From Paramoeba atlantica (Eukaryota; Discosea), in the NCBI GenBank assembly GCA_977017575.1, contig CDRNVI010000044.1:496001-560000 (forward strand): a DNA stretch of 64,000 nt. The letters run 5' to 3'. Every line of letters starts with the position of its first letter. The stretch's first letter is position 1. The position numbers and the translations under genes are program-made. Positions 47,061-55,799 of this stretch are shown in pieces. The notes under the pieces are model-generated. The model was not told the DNA's origin and ran no database searches. It worked only from the letters and a program-made list of their open reading frames with translations.

Positions 47061-47279
47061 TATTCCCGCGGGTATTCCTAAAACGTCTTTTATATCCCAA
47101 GGGCATAAAACGTCGCTGTAGAAAAAGCGGTGTTTGTTGGTAAACGGGACTCCTGGATTATCATATCCAGTGCACCAAAAGCGTGAAACCACCGCTTTTT
47201 CACGAAGCAACTACTACAGCGACGTTTTATGCCCTTGGGTTATACTGTAAAAGCCGTTTTATGGATACCCGCGGGAATA
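47061..47279. mobile_element. 219-bp fold-back element with an IS30-type end in its loop
   Basis: The left arm begins TATTCCCGCGGGTATTCCTA (47061) and includes CCCAAGGGCATAAAACGTCG. The right arm is its complement, ending CCCGCGGGAATA at 47279. Arms of 75-90 bp match imperfectly with small gaps. In the loop, 47152-47180 reads GGATTATCATATCCAGTGCA and on to CCAAAAG, one end of the IS30-type family. Confidence 0.75.
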
Positions 47280-48057
47280 CAGTCTAGGCATTGGTTTCCC
47301 CCCCAGGCTCCAGAGCTTTCGCATTCTCCATAGCTCACACAGGGCGTGTGAGTTTTTTGACTCTTCCATTGAGAATACTCATTCAGGTATCCGTGATTCC
47401 TGCTCATCATTCCTTAAAGACTGTAAGATTCTGTATGTAGCACTAAACAAATTTTCTGACTTAAATGGGAAACCGACGGCAACGCATGTTACTGAAACTT
47501 TGGAACAGTTGTTTGAGGACTCAGAAGGAATAGGACCTGAGGGACTTAAAGAATCGCTCAAACATCACATGGCTCGGCTCTCCAAGAATCACAACATGGA
47601 ATTCTGGAAAGATATCGTTTGGTTCGACCCCATTTTTATTTCCGAATTTGGTCGTCCTTACAATATGAAGTGTATTAGCGCCGAGAGGGCGAACAACCTT
47701 TTCGATCGAGGTTTGGGATCTCTCAGTGATCAAAACAAAATATTTTCAATTACCGATATAGAGTGGCCAACATACGTCACCGGCACTGACTTTGAATGGA
47801 ATCCACCCATACACCACAACGAGTACGATTACTGGTGCACTGCTGGCGATAGACTCTTTCCATCTGTTGCTTTCGCCGCCAGTCACTACGTTTGGACCCC
47901 GCCCCTTGTAACGAAATGTGGTTCATGGCTCTCCATCTTGGCATACATGTATAACCCTCGCCAATCAAGACTTCCTCCCCGCGTTATTGCTCATCGAATT
48001 TTTTTTGCGAGGAAACCTGGACAAGATGAAGCGAATGACGCAGAGTCCGAATATTGA
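47251..48057 (+). CDS. 5'-truncated unassigned open frame, perhaps transposon-derived
   Basis: A frame open for 268 codons from a stop at 47248 to a TGA at 48055-48057, with no ATG in the first third. It opens inside the fold-back arm. Residues read EQLFEDSEGIGPEGLKESLK, then FWKDIVWFDPIFISEFGRPY, NMKCISAERANNLFDRGLGS, and ASHYVWTPPLVTKCGSWLSI, with an acidic tail. Codon choice and long open length argue for real coding in the past. I recognise no domain. Its position, beginning at the fold-back and beside IS30-type debris, suggests the C-terminal half of an unfamiliar transposon or host protein cut by rearrangement. Confidence 0.4.
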   Translation, partial: KPFYGYPREYSLGIGFPPRLQSFRILHSSHRACEFFDSSIENTHSGIRDSCSSFLKDCKILYVALNKFSDLNGKPTATHVTETLEQLFEDSEGIGPEGLKESLKHHMARLSKNHNMEFWKDIVWFDPIFISEFGRPYNMKCISAERANNLFDRGLGSLSDQNKIFSITDIEWPTYVTGTDFEWNPPIHHNEYDYWCTAGDRLFPSVAFAASHYVWTPPLVTKCGSWLSILAYMYNPRQSRLPPRVIAHRIFFARKPGQDEANDAESEY

Positions 48058-48307
48058 ATGCGAGTTATCCGAAGGCGATTTTGATCTGCTGGAAAGTGGC
48101 GATTCAGATGAAGAGCAAGAAAGTGAAAAGTGCTTATATCCGTGAACGTTGTGTGCTATACGTTGTATTTTCATTTCGTTTGAAACACTTTCGTCCGTTA
48201 ACAATTTTGATATTGAAGGCTATAAATTTTTCGAAACGTTTACGTGAGTTTTTTTCCGTGATCTCCTTGTGTTCGTCTTGTTTTTCCCCTTTGTAAACGT
48301 AATGTAT

Positions 48308-48505
48308 CTACATAATTTCTTCGACGTTTGCTCCTAGCTCTTCTTTTGTGATAATCAGCTTCGGAGGGGTAAATACGTTAACACATTTCGTGAAAACCCT
48401 CTTGGTTGGAGCTAAAACAACCTCATAAATCGCCTTTTCACTTTCAACCTCCGAGGGGTTCGCAATTCGAGCTTTTAGTTCAGCATTACTCTCAATTCCA
48501 GTCAT
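48308..48505 (-). CDS. small unassigned frame (65 aa)
   Basis: From an ATG at 48503-48505: MTGIESNAELKARIANPSEV, then AIYEVVLAPTKRVFTKCVNV and TPPKLIITKEELGANVEEIM. It looks like a compact mixed alpha-beta sequence, is on the host strand, and is preceded by a pyrimidine-rich tract (minus strand TTTCGCTTTCCGTATCTTTT). No family is recognised. It could be a genuine small gene or chance. Confidence 0.35.
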   Translation of the reverse strand: MTGIESNAELKARIANPSEVESEKAIYEVVLAPTKRVFTKCVNVFTPPKLIITKEELGANVEEIM

Positions 48506-49411
48506 TGACAAGACAAAAAGATACGGAAAGCGAAATAACAAACTAAAGATGTTCAAAAATAGTCTTACTTCTATCTACAACAAGGTCTACAATATGAACA
48601 CTCCATACACATCGTATATACGAAGTGAAAATTCTTTTTTATTCAAATTGTGCTCTACTCTCCATCCAAAAACTAGCATTTCCTTGCCTCTCCAAGCCAA
48701 AAGCAAACCGCTGTCTCGCGCGGTCTCGTGTGCCACGACCCGCAGCCCCTCAAGTGGTAGGATTTTGTGACAAGTAGCGTACCTGGATAAGTAAGGGGGG
48801 GGTAACGGTAACAAAAAAGGCGAAGATAGTATCCTCGGCCTATGGCCTGCGCTCAACGGCGGAAAGGGCAAAGGTCTGTAAACTCAAGAAGTCGGGATGT
48901 AAATCTTCTCGGAGCAGAAAGATATGAAGCTCCAGTACATGTAGTTCGTACAGTGTAGATCGTCAGCCACATAAGTATTTGCGACTGTCAACGGTTTGGT
49001 CACGTTGCGAAAGAATGTCGCGCTCGGACCTATGGCTTCAGATGCAGGGACAACTTAGGACACAAAGGTAACGATGCGAAGTGTCCTAAGATCTGACAAA
49101 GATTGGTGGGAAGGGGGTGGTAAGATGTAAGAACTTGTTCTAAGTAACTCAATTAGATGAGTGCAAAAAACAAGATATCACACAGAGTAAGTCAGGATCC
49201 ATCGACGATATAGAGTGTCATTTAAAAATCAATAAACGAGAAAAAACTGAATTCTTTTTTTCGATCCAATACTGAGATGCTGTAAAGAAAAAGACCTGTT
49301 CTTTTAAAAATTTGAAAAACTCGTTTTCACACCCATTTTATGCCCATTTTACGCTCGCCGAATTAACCTTAGCAAGCGAGTTAAGAAGATACTCACCGTG
49401 TCTCCATCAAT
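48506..49411. other. noncoding region with one strong hairpin
   Basis: About 900 bp. A minus-strand open stretch at 48587-48871 lacks an ATG start and a domain. CTTAGGACAC (49054-49063) pairs perfectly with GTGTCCTAAG (49081-49090) around a 17-nt loop. No known RNA gene is recognised. Confidence 0.4.
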
Positions 49412-49562
49412 ATGCATACACCTGGAAACTACGTGCACCCCCGTACAACGTAATATCACATGACACGTAACTCTTTGAGAGCTCTCGAATGCGCTATTAT
49501 TTTCCAAAATTGGCCTAGTTATAAGAATTTTGACCCTCCCCCTATATTTTCGTGCACCCCCT
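49412..49562 (+). repeat. mariner-type right-end copy 1 (direct repeat)
   Basis: This 151-bp stretch contains ACTCTTTGAGAGCTCTCGAA followed by TGCGCTATTATTTTCCAAAA, the same words as the inverted end of the 57-kb mariner. It is nearly repeated at 50583-50722 in the same direction (ATGCAT-ACCTGGAAACTACG shared). Confidence 0.75.
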
Positions 49563-50346
49563 ATGCATAGGGTGTGTACGTTCAAAATGTAAATGTGTTA
49601 AAGACCCTTCAGTCCCCTCAAAAAAGGAAAAATAAGTAAAATAAAGTTTTTTTTAAAAAAATAAAGTTACTATAAAGTACTTTATTTAAAATTTTAAAGT
49701 TTCCGCGAACCCTGAAGAATTCGATAAAATCATCAAAAGAAAGGCCTTTGACTCCCGCATTTGAATCGAGACACCTATTTACCCTATTCAGGTGAGCTAT
49801 TCTCACCAAAGTATTTAATCGACTTAAAAAGAACTAAATGTTAAGAAATCCCCCTAAAGAAGGTCAAAAACTCTCTAAGGAAGGTCATCTGGACGAACGG
49901 AGGCGAACCGACCCAATCCCATTGAACTTAAAGGCGATTTCTACTATGCGTTTTTTTCAAAGCTAGCTCCAAACTTTTCATTTTCAAGAAAAATGTGCAT
50001 TCCCATATTACGCGTCGTAGTCCTAGAGCACAGTTCTGGCTCTGATAAGTAAACTCTTTCTGGAAGACACCCTCGTAGTCTTGATAGTTTACCGTATTTT
50101 TAAATTGTTTAAAAAATTAAAAAAATCATGATTTTTCAACGTGCAAAATTCTGCAGTTTTTTGAAAAAAATACCTCTTTTTTGTGAATTTATCGACGTTT
50201 TTCATCCTAATACAGTACTATGTCCCAGAAAAGGTCATATTCGAATAATAAAAAGGTGCAGAAACGGAGTAGATTTTGTTATTCGCCTCGTGGGCAACTT
50301 AAAGCATCTCACAGGATACTCTTGGTTAAACAAATCTCGATTCCGA
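49563..50346. other. AT-rich mariner-derived debris
   Basis: About 780 bp. It is open only in short stretches. A weak similarity to transposase is confined to the stretch after 50240. Nothing else is identified. Confidence 0.35.
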
Positions 50347-50526
50347 TATGGACGAGCATAAAAACTCGCTTTGTCCAACGAATCGTGAAGATTTGAGACG
50401 ACCGATCGCTTCTGGGGTCGAAAAATTAAAAAGGGCGCAATACGATGTATTTTTGAGGACTTTAAAGAGTGTTCCAACGCTTGTGAAAATTGTGTTGGAG
50501 AAAAAAGGTGGAAATTGTGGATACTA
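50347..50526 (+). pseudogene. mariner-type transposase C-terminal fragment
   Basis: From an ATG at 50347 the frame gives MDEHKNSLCPTNREDLRRPI, then RAQYDVFLRTLKSVPTLVKI and VLEKKGGNCGY-stop. It aligns end to end with the last 59 residues of the 57-kb transposase (MDQHKDRMRPRNRADLLSSI to GGNCGY). The catalytic part upstream is decayed. The matching right end follows at 50583-50722. Confidence 0.85.
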
Positions 50527-50582
50527 ACTTTTTTTTACCAGAAAAAAAACTTGCAGTTGCCCTTTTCACTGTATTCAGGAGA

Positions 50583-50722
50583 ATGCATATACCTGGAAAC
50601 TACGTAAAACGTAATATCACATGACACGTAACTCTGTGAGAGATCTCGAATGCGCTATTATTTTGCAAAATTGGCCGAATTATAAGAATTTTGACCCCCG
50701 CTCATATTTTTGTGCACCCCCC
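50583..50722 (+). repeat. mariner-type right end copy 2
   Basis: Starts ATGCATATACCTGGAAACTA, contains CGAATGCGCTATTATTTTGC, and ends GTGCACCCCCCTG before TA. It is the proper right end for the fragment at 50347-50526. Confidence 0.75.
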
Positions 50723-51064
50723 TGTATGTTTTATATACTGTACCCCCCTGCTTATAACAGCCTCGACCCCTCCCCCCTTTATAGGTTCTTTTTTTGGAAA
50801 ATCGAGGAAGATTTTTTCAATTTTCTTGCACCTGTTAAATATTTTGATATTTTCAAATGGTTCTTCGAGGTATGGCGCGGGGTCGTGCTGGACATTTTGC
50901 ATTGGCAGAGCTCCGGATCCCACTTAGAGATTGAATAATTCCTGGTTCCTCGCTCCCAATTGCAGGGCGATTTCTGTGCCAACCTTTAATCTTCCATCGC
51001 CCTCCCCCCTTTATAGGTTCATTTGGGAAAAAGCGAGGCTATTATAAACAGGGGGGGTACAGTA
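50685..51064 (+). repeat. left arm of a 3-kb inverted repeat
   Basis: 380 bp, almost identical to the reverse complement of 53360-53737. The arm consists of the last 40-50 bp of a mariner end (AGAATTTTGACCCCCGCTCA) plus a 319-bp C-run MITE (50741-51059). Because both arms share the mariner end as well as the MITE, they arose by duplication-inversion and not by two separate MITE insertions. Confidence 0.9.
50741..51059 (+). mobile_element. C-run MITE, family 1
   Basis: The left end is TACCCCCCTGCTTATAACAG (continuing CCTCG) and the right end, on the other strand, TACCCCCCCTGTTTATAATA (continuing GCCTCG). It has TA at both borders and no coding capacity. Confidence 0.75.
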
Positions 51065-51080
51065 GTATATTTTCTAGTAC

Positions 51081-51394
51081 TATCCCCCCATTTAATAGGG
51101 CTACGTGTGACCCCCCCTCTTAATAGGGCCATTTTGTCTGGAAGATCAAAAGAGAATTTTAGGGAAGGTGGCAAAAAATTGTCCAATGCGCCGCGAAGCG
51201 GTGGATTTTTTTCCATACAATCTACCTTAACAATCAAAAGTGCATCAAAAGGGAATAGGACCTTGTATCACAACGATAAAAAAAGGCTCCGCGAAGCGGC
51301 GCCTATTTTATTCTTTCGCATTATTTTCCATGTCCCCCCCCCCTTTAATAGGGCCTTTTGACCAAAATCGGAGTCCTATTAAATAGGGGGGCTA
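51081..51394 (+). mobile_element. C-run MITE, family 2 (AATAGGG ends)
   Basis: The left end is TATCCCCCCATTTAATAGGG and the right end, on the other strand, TAGCCCCCCTATTTAATAGG. Inside are two further direct copies of the CCCCCC-TTAATAGGGCC end (about 51108 and 51340), hinting at nesting or tandem ends, and two CCGC-GAA-GCGG palindromes (51189-51203, 51285-51303). Confidence 0.75.
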
Positions 51395-52013
51395 GTACTT
51401 TAAAGAATTGCAAATCGCATTGGGGGCTCTCTGTCGATGGGGTAGTACCCTTTGTATCTATTTTGTCTCTAGAGATCGATGAAGATAATTCTCGAGCTCC
51501 CCAAAGGGACTACCTGTAGACTTTCCATTTCAACAGCGGCGAAAATCTGTACAAAAATTCGTGCCAAAAAATACCGCGCCGCTTTGCGGCGCTGTTCTGA
51601 ACGATGAGTTAAAATTGCGCTTACGTGGCCGGGTCAAACGGTTGCGCATAAGTAGGGGGGGTATGCGAATTTTGCTTTAATTTCACCAAATTCGATCAAC
51701 GAACCTCTTGCTATGATTGAATCACTCTTAGAGATGTACTTTGCACTTTCTATTTTAATTATTATTGAGTCTAAACTTATCTTTTCCATAGCTTCTATTT
51801 GTGGAGCATAATTATGAGCATAGATCATCATAAACACATTTTTTTCGTATGATGTTATGTGTTCTCTTCGTATAACTAATATTTTGTTTTATTGCATAAC
51901 AACTAACTTTTTTTCTTTACAATGATATGCATTGTACTAGTTTGCATACGTTTTCCATTTTATCAACTACTGTAGGTTGAAAAGAAGAAGGTTGAAAAGA
52001 AGGATCGACTAGG
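51395..52013. other. noncoding, one GC palindrome
   Basis: About 620 bp downstream of the HMG gene. GCGCCGC-TTT-GCGGCGC at 51576-51592 is a perfect seven-base-pair hairpin. A 67-codon minus-strand stretch (51634-51837) has no domain. Otherwise it is AT-rich. Confidence 0.45.
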
Positions 52014-52553
52014 TTAAAAACTATTTCGCCTCCGAATATATAACGCCAACTTCTTCTTCTCTACCAGCCTTTGAATGAGTGCCTTACCCTTTTTACGCAT
52101 CTGTGCTGCCTCGTTTGAAAGTGCATTGCGTTGAGCGGCTGAGAGCTTCTGATATTCGAAAGATACTTGCTTTACCGCCGCGCGGAAACAAGCCATACGG
52201 TCCTTGTGATTTTCCTTCTCTGCCTCTAATATCGCTGGTATGGTACGCTGCACGAACAAAGTATAAGGAGAGAAGCGTGCGCTTTTGACTTGTGATACGA
52301 GCGCCTTCTTCTGTTTCATATTCTCGGCGGCAATCTTGCTGAGGGATTCAACTTGAGCAGGAGGCAAAGCTTTAAAAGCGTCATGTGCTCCGGTAATATT
52401 TTTTGGGCCACGCGTTCCACCTTTGAAAATCTTTGAGATAAATACGCGCAACGCACATGTCGGTGCTGAGTTCCCAGCCCACGGCTTCTTGGTAACTCTA
52501 CGACGAAGCTTTACTATGTTCTCGGCGAGGCTTGGAAGCACACGAGAAAACAT
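52014..52553 (-). CDS. two-HMG-box protein with mitochondrial presequence
   Basis: A 179-residue protein from the ATG at 52551-52553 (MFSRVLPSLAENIVKLRRRV), a typical basic, hydroxylated mitochondrial presequence; the longer frame to 52661 would add an unlikely 36-residue head. Residues about 30-85 and 95-165 each look like an HMG box: CALRVFISKIFKG with DAFKALPPAQVESLSKIAAE, and FSPYTLFVQRTIPAILEAEK with FEYQKLSAAQRNALSNEAAQ. Two short HMG boxes after a presequence are the layout of mitochondrial DNA-packaging factors (TFAM/Abf2) and of kinetoplast-associated KAP proteins. The gene lies inside the 3-kb inverted-repeat block. Confidence 0.7.
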   Translation of the reverse strand: MFSRVLPSLAENIVKLRRRVTKKPWAGNSAPTCALRVFISKIFKGGTRGPKNITGAHDAFKALPPAQVESLSKIAAENMKQKKALVSQVKSARFSPYTLFVQRTIPAILEAEKENHKDRMACFRAAVKQVSFEYQKLSAAQRNALSNEAAQMRKKGKALIQRLVEKKKLALYIRRRNSF

Positions 52554-53010
52554 TATTGATAGAAAGACAGGGAAAAGATGATCGTGTAAGATATAAATTA
52601 CGCATATTTCTCCTTGTGCTTTATTCCACTTTCTTATGTTGCCTGATTGGTTTGAAAACATTTTAAATATTGCGGTGGTTGCACACCGTGAATAACTGCC
52701 GCTCTATCCTCGATTATTGTAAAGGAGGTGTAAAAAAACGAAACAATTAAGTTAAGACTGAACTTTAAAAAGAGAGAAGATATTTAAAAGAGGAACAACA
52801 TAGCACATCAAAGTTGAAGTGTGGGGTGAATTTGTCTTCCCCATGTCTTCTCATGTCATAACCCGGGGTGCGGGTTAATAAAAAAATTCCTATTTAAATA
52901 TTAAGCTGCAAGAGAAAACGGTTTATATATTAATGTGCAAACAGGTTAATATTTAAAAAAAAGTTAAATATTAGCTTGCAATATAAATATTGAAGCGAAT
53001 TTAAATACTA
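52554..53010. other. AT-rich upstream region of the HMG gene
   Basis: About 450 bp with many AAATATT/TTAATATT words at 52880-53000. No other gene or element end is seen until the MITE at 53011. Confidence 0.4.
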
Positions 53011-53338
53011 TACCTCCCCTGCTTATGAGCTCCTCGGTTTTGAGAAAAAGGAACTCATAAGCGTACCAGACCTGAATTCGAGCCATAAAAACGCGAAAAT
53101 TTGGGCCCGCGCCGCGAAGCGCCGCGAGTTCTCCTTGACAATGATACTGGCGTTAAAAAGATTATCCGCTCAATGAGCGAGCTTGTAGAGCAGCCTGACG
53201 TACGGCTGTTGGGATTTTTATGAATTTTATTCAGTGCAAAAAAAAATCGCTTCGCGAAAAGTGGGTACAAAACATTCGACTTAGAAAAAGGAACTCATAA
53301 GCGTACCAGAATTGGGGAACTCATAAGCAGGGGGGGTA
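53011..53338 (+). mobile_element. C-run MITE, family 3 (CTTATGAG ends)
   Basis: The left end is TACCTCCCCTGCTTATGAGC and the right end, on the other strand, TACCCCCCCTGCTTATGAGT. Borders are symmetric (CTATACC to GGTATAG). GGAACTCATAAGCGTACCAG occurs twice inside. It has no coding capacity. The flank ATTTAAATACTATACC resembles the flank of the next MITE (ATTTAAATACTGTACC). Confidence 0.75.
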
Positions 53339-53359
53339 TAGTATTAATCCGCATTTAAA

Positions 53360-53737
53360 TACTGTACCCCCCGTTTATAATAGTCCCGCTTTTTCCCAAA
53401 TGAACCTATAAAGGGGGGAGGGCGATGGAAGATTAAAGGTTGGCACAGAAATCGCCCTGCAATTGGGAGCGAGGAACCAGGAATTATTCAATCTCTAAGT
53501 GGGATCCGGAGCTCTGCCAATGCAAAATGTCCAGCACGACCCCGCGCCATACCTCGAAGAACCATTTGAAAATATCAAAATATTTAACAGGTGCAAGAAA
53601 ATTGAAAAAATCTTCCTCGATTTTCCAAAAAAAGAACCTATAAAGGGGGGAGGGGTCGAGGCTGTTATAAGCAGGGGGGTACAGTATATAAAACATACAG
53701 GGGGGTGCACAAAAATATGAGCGGGGGTCAAAATTCT
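53360..53737 (-). repeat. right arm of the 3-kb inverted repeat
   Basis: 378 bp, the near-identical reverse complement of 50685-51064. It contains the second copy of MITE family 1 (53365-53681) and the truncated mariner end up to 53737, where similarity stops abruptly. Confidence 0.9.
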
Positions 53738-53799
53738 ATTTTTCAAAGACGCAGAAATATTTTAAAATAATAAATATTTTCAGACCAGAAATATAAATT

Positions 53800-54645
53800 T
53801 TACGACTCATCTGTGGTGATATCCGAGTAGTCGCTATACCAACTTGATAAGGAAGTCGAAGTCTCACTTGAACTGTAGTCCCCTGAATTAGCCGCTTTTT
53901 GTGGTAAATACTTTATATACGACGGCAACTCCACATCCGGAGCATAGTAAGAAAAGCGGTTGCGTCGCAAATCCACATGTACGATCACATCTGTATTTTT
54001 TGATTCCAATAAAGGTTTCAAATCCACAACCCCTTCAAGACAGTTGCGATGGAGGCCTAAATATTTCATAGTCTCCGGAAGTTTGTCTAATTTTATAGTC
54101 CCTGTAAATAAATTGCGATCAAGAAGCAGCTGGCATAGCATCGGTGGAAGGGCAGTTAGGTTTATGTCACCGGAAAGTCGATTACTCCGGACCATCAGTT
54201 GAGTGAGCGTTCGAGGCAGAGTCGTAAGATCTAGTGCCCCAGACAAAAAATTATTCTCGGCACTAAAATGATTTAACTGTTCGGGGAACTGTATCTCAGT
54301 TATGGCACCCTCGAGGCTTCTGTGTCCTACCACGGCTAAATGAAGCAGACTTTTGGGTAAATTAGCCCAAGAGAGGTGTCCACGTAATTGAAGTGTGCGA
54401 TAATTTTGATACCATGATATTCCGATAATTGTTTGTGTAGAATCGCACACAATTCCTAACCAGGTACATATGGAAACTTTCTTTACTTTGCCGAACCATC
54501 CTTTTTTTGTAGTTTTCCACGATTTCGGTCTTTCGAGAATGGGTGACACAAACCGTTCCATCATATCTTCCTGTGGAAGCAATAAAGAAGAGACCTTACC
54601 ACGTCTCATGTCAGAGCCATCGTCAGCGCTGTAAACACTAAACAT
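53800..54645 (-). CDS. short leucine-rich-repeat protein 2
   Basis: A 281-residue protein with its ATG at 54643-54645. After a basic head, residues about 55-75 read VSICTWLGIVCDSTQTIIGI, like the W-x-G-V-x-C cap that precedes many LRR arrays. Residues about 90-235 carry six LRR units with the LP pattern: FLSGALDLTTLPRTLTQLMV, RLSGDINLTALPPMLCQLLL, LFTGTIKLDKLPETMKYLGL. The tail is Ser/Tyr/Asp-rich. No signal peptide. It resembles the LRR protein at 21.6-22.3 kb in unit and length, so the two belong to one expanded family. It is intact and on the host strand although it sits in transposon-rich DNA. Confidence 0.8.
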   Translation of the reverse strand: MFSVYSADDGSDMRRGKVSSLLLPQEDMMERFVSPILERPKSWKTTKKGWFGKVKKVSICTWLGIVCDSTQTIIGISWYQNYRTLQLRGHLSWANLPKSLLHLAVVGHRSLEGAITEIQFPEQLNHFSAENNFLSGALDLTTLPRTLTQLMVRSNRLSGDINLTALPPMLCQLLLDRNLFTGTIKLDKLPETMKYLGLHRNCLEGVVDLKPLLESKNTDVIVHVDLRRNRFSYYAPDVELPSYIKYLPQKAANSGDYSSSETSTSLSSWYSDYSDITTDES

Positions 54646-54723
54646 TAAGCAGAAGTTGTATTGAACTTGATATTGAACTCCAAAATTAGAGCTTGGTCGG
54701 AGTTTTAAAATAATTCAAGGACC

Positions 54724-54743
54724 TTTGCATAAGTAAAGGACTA
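54724..54743 (+). repeat. isolated copy of the CATAAGT motif
   Basis: TTTGCATAAGTAAAGGACTA matches the three tandem copies at 55702-55759, about 1 kb away in the same direction. Confidence 0.6.
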
Positions 54744-54780
54744 TTCTTTTTACCTTTAGAATGACTATGGGAATAGATAA

Positions 54781-54889
54781 TTTTTTAGGCTCTTCGTTAA
54801 ACGCGGTGGTTGCTTTCAACTTAGAAGTCACTCATGCTGAGCGCTTCGCGTTGAAAACTACCGCCGCGTTTAACGAAGAGCCTAAAAAA
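54781..54889. mobile_element. 109-bp fold-back with 40-bp arms
   Basis: The left arm TTTTTTAGGCTCTTCGTTAA (continuing to CTTTCAAC at 54820) matches the reverse complement of 54850-54889 at 37 of 40 positions. The loop is 29 bp. It is probably a MITE or an extruding structure. Confidence 0.8.
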
Positions 54890-55680
54890 TAAAATTTAGC
54901 CTGGAAAACGGAAAGATTATAGCCAAAAATAGCCGAATTTCGGGTACAAATGGGGTCATTTTCGCATATTTTTGCTCTCAGAGCACTAAATCCGACATTT
55001 GCGCGTGGGAAATCACTCACAGGCATGAATGAAAGCCTACCGAACGTATTGGGTAGAGAATGCGACTCCAACCATACCATTCTTTCGACACAAAAATGCC
55101 CCTTTAGGTCCGAAAAATACTTTTTCACCTTTTTTAGTCAAAAGTGGGTCATTTTGGGGGGCGCACCACAGTTCGAAGAAGTGATACCTTGCGAAAACAA
55201 CTGCTTAGAAAGCTAGTGTACGTCCCAAACTATCAAAATACAATAGGGGAAACGATTTTGGAAAAATAGTTTTTTTGTCATTTTTTTCGCCAAATTGAAA
55301 TTTTTTTCAAAAAAGTTTTTCCGAAAAAATCCGAACTTGGCGGACCCGTCCTGCGGATACGCGGGGGGGTCACCCCCGGGTAGGGGGGTGGAAAATGCGC
55401 GCCAAGACCCCGGCTACCCTTTCTGCGGTTTTTTTTCGAAAACTAATTTTTTCGAAAAAATTTGATCGACCATGCCCCACCCCCCTGGACCCCCCCCCCT
55501 GGACCCCCCCCCTGGACCCCCCCATGGACCCCCCATTTTTTTCAAAATTTTTTTTCAGTTTTGGACCACCGGAGCCCCCTTTTATATTTTTTTCTTCTAT
55601 TATATTACTGTGTTCCTCTTTATATTTTCACTGTTTTTGTTCACTTTTTTTTCAATAATCGAGTGTAGAGCGGTAGTTTT
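54890..55680. other. noncoding, low-complexity region
   Basis: About 790 bp. T- and A-runs are interrupted by a C-rich block (55476-55541). Short open frames here have no domain. Confidence 0.4.
55476..55541. repeat. CCCCCCTGGACC simple repeat
   Basis: Four to five imperfect copies of C(5-9)-TGGACC(C). One further unit has ATGGACC. Confidence 0.8.
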
Positions 55681-55701
55681 ACAACCACCGCAATAAGGAC
55701 T

Positions 55702-55759
55702 TTTACATAAGTTAAGCACTATTACATAAGTAAGGGACTATTGCATAAGTGAAGGAATA
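55702..55759 (+). repeat. three tandem 19-20-bp motifs next to an ISXO2-type relic
   Basis: TTTACATAAGTTAAGCACTA, TTACATAAGTAAGGGACTA and TTGCATAAGTGAAGGAATA follow one another without gaps. They end 41 bp before the ATG of the transposase relic and might be its left terminal array; no inverted partner was found to the right. Confidence 0.6.
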
Positions 55760-55799
55760 TAGAACCTGAGTTGAAATCCTACGAAAGTACGACGCTTTT

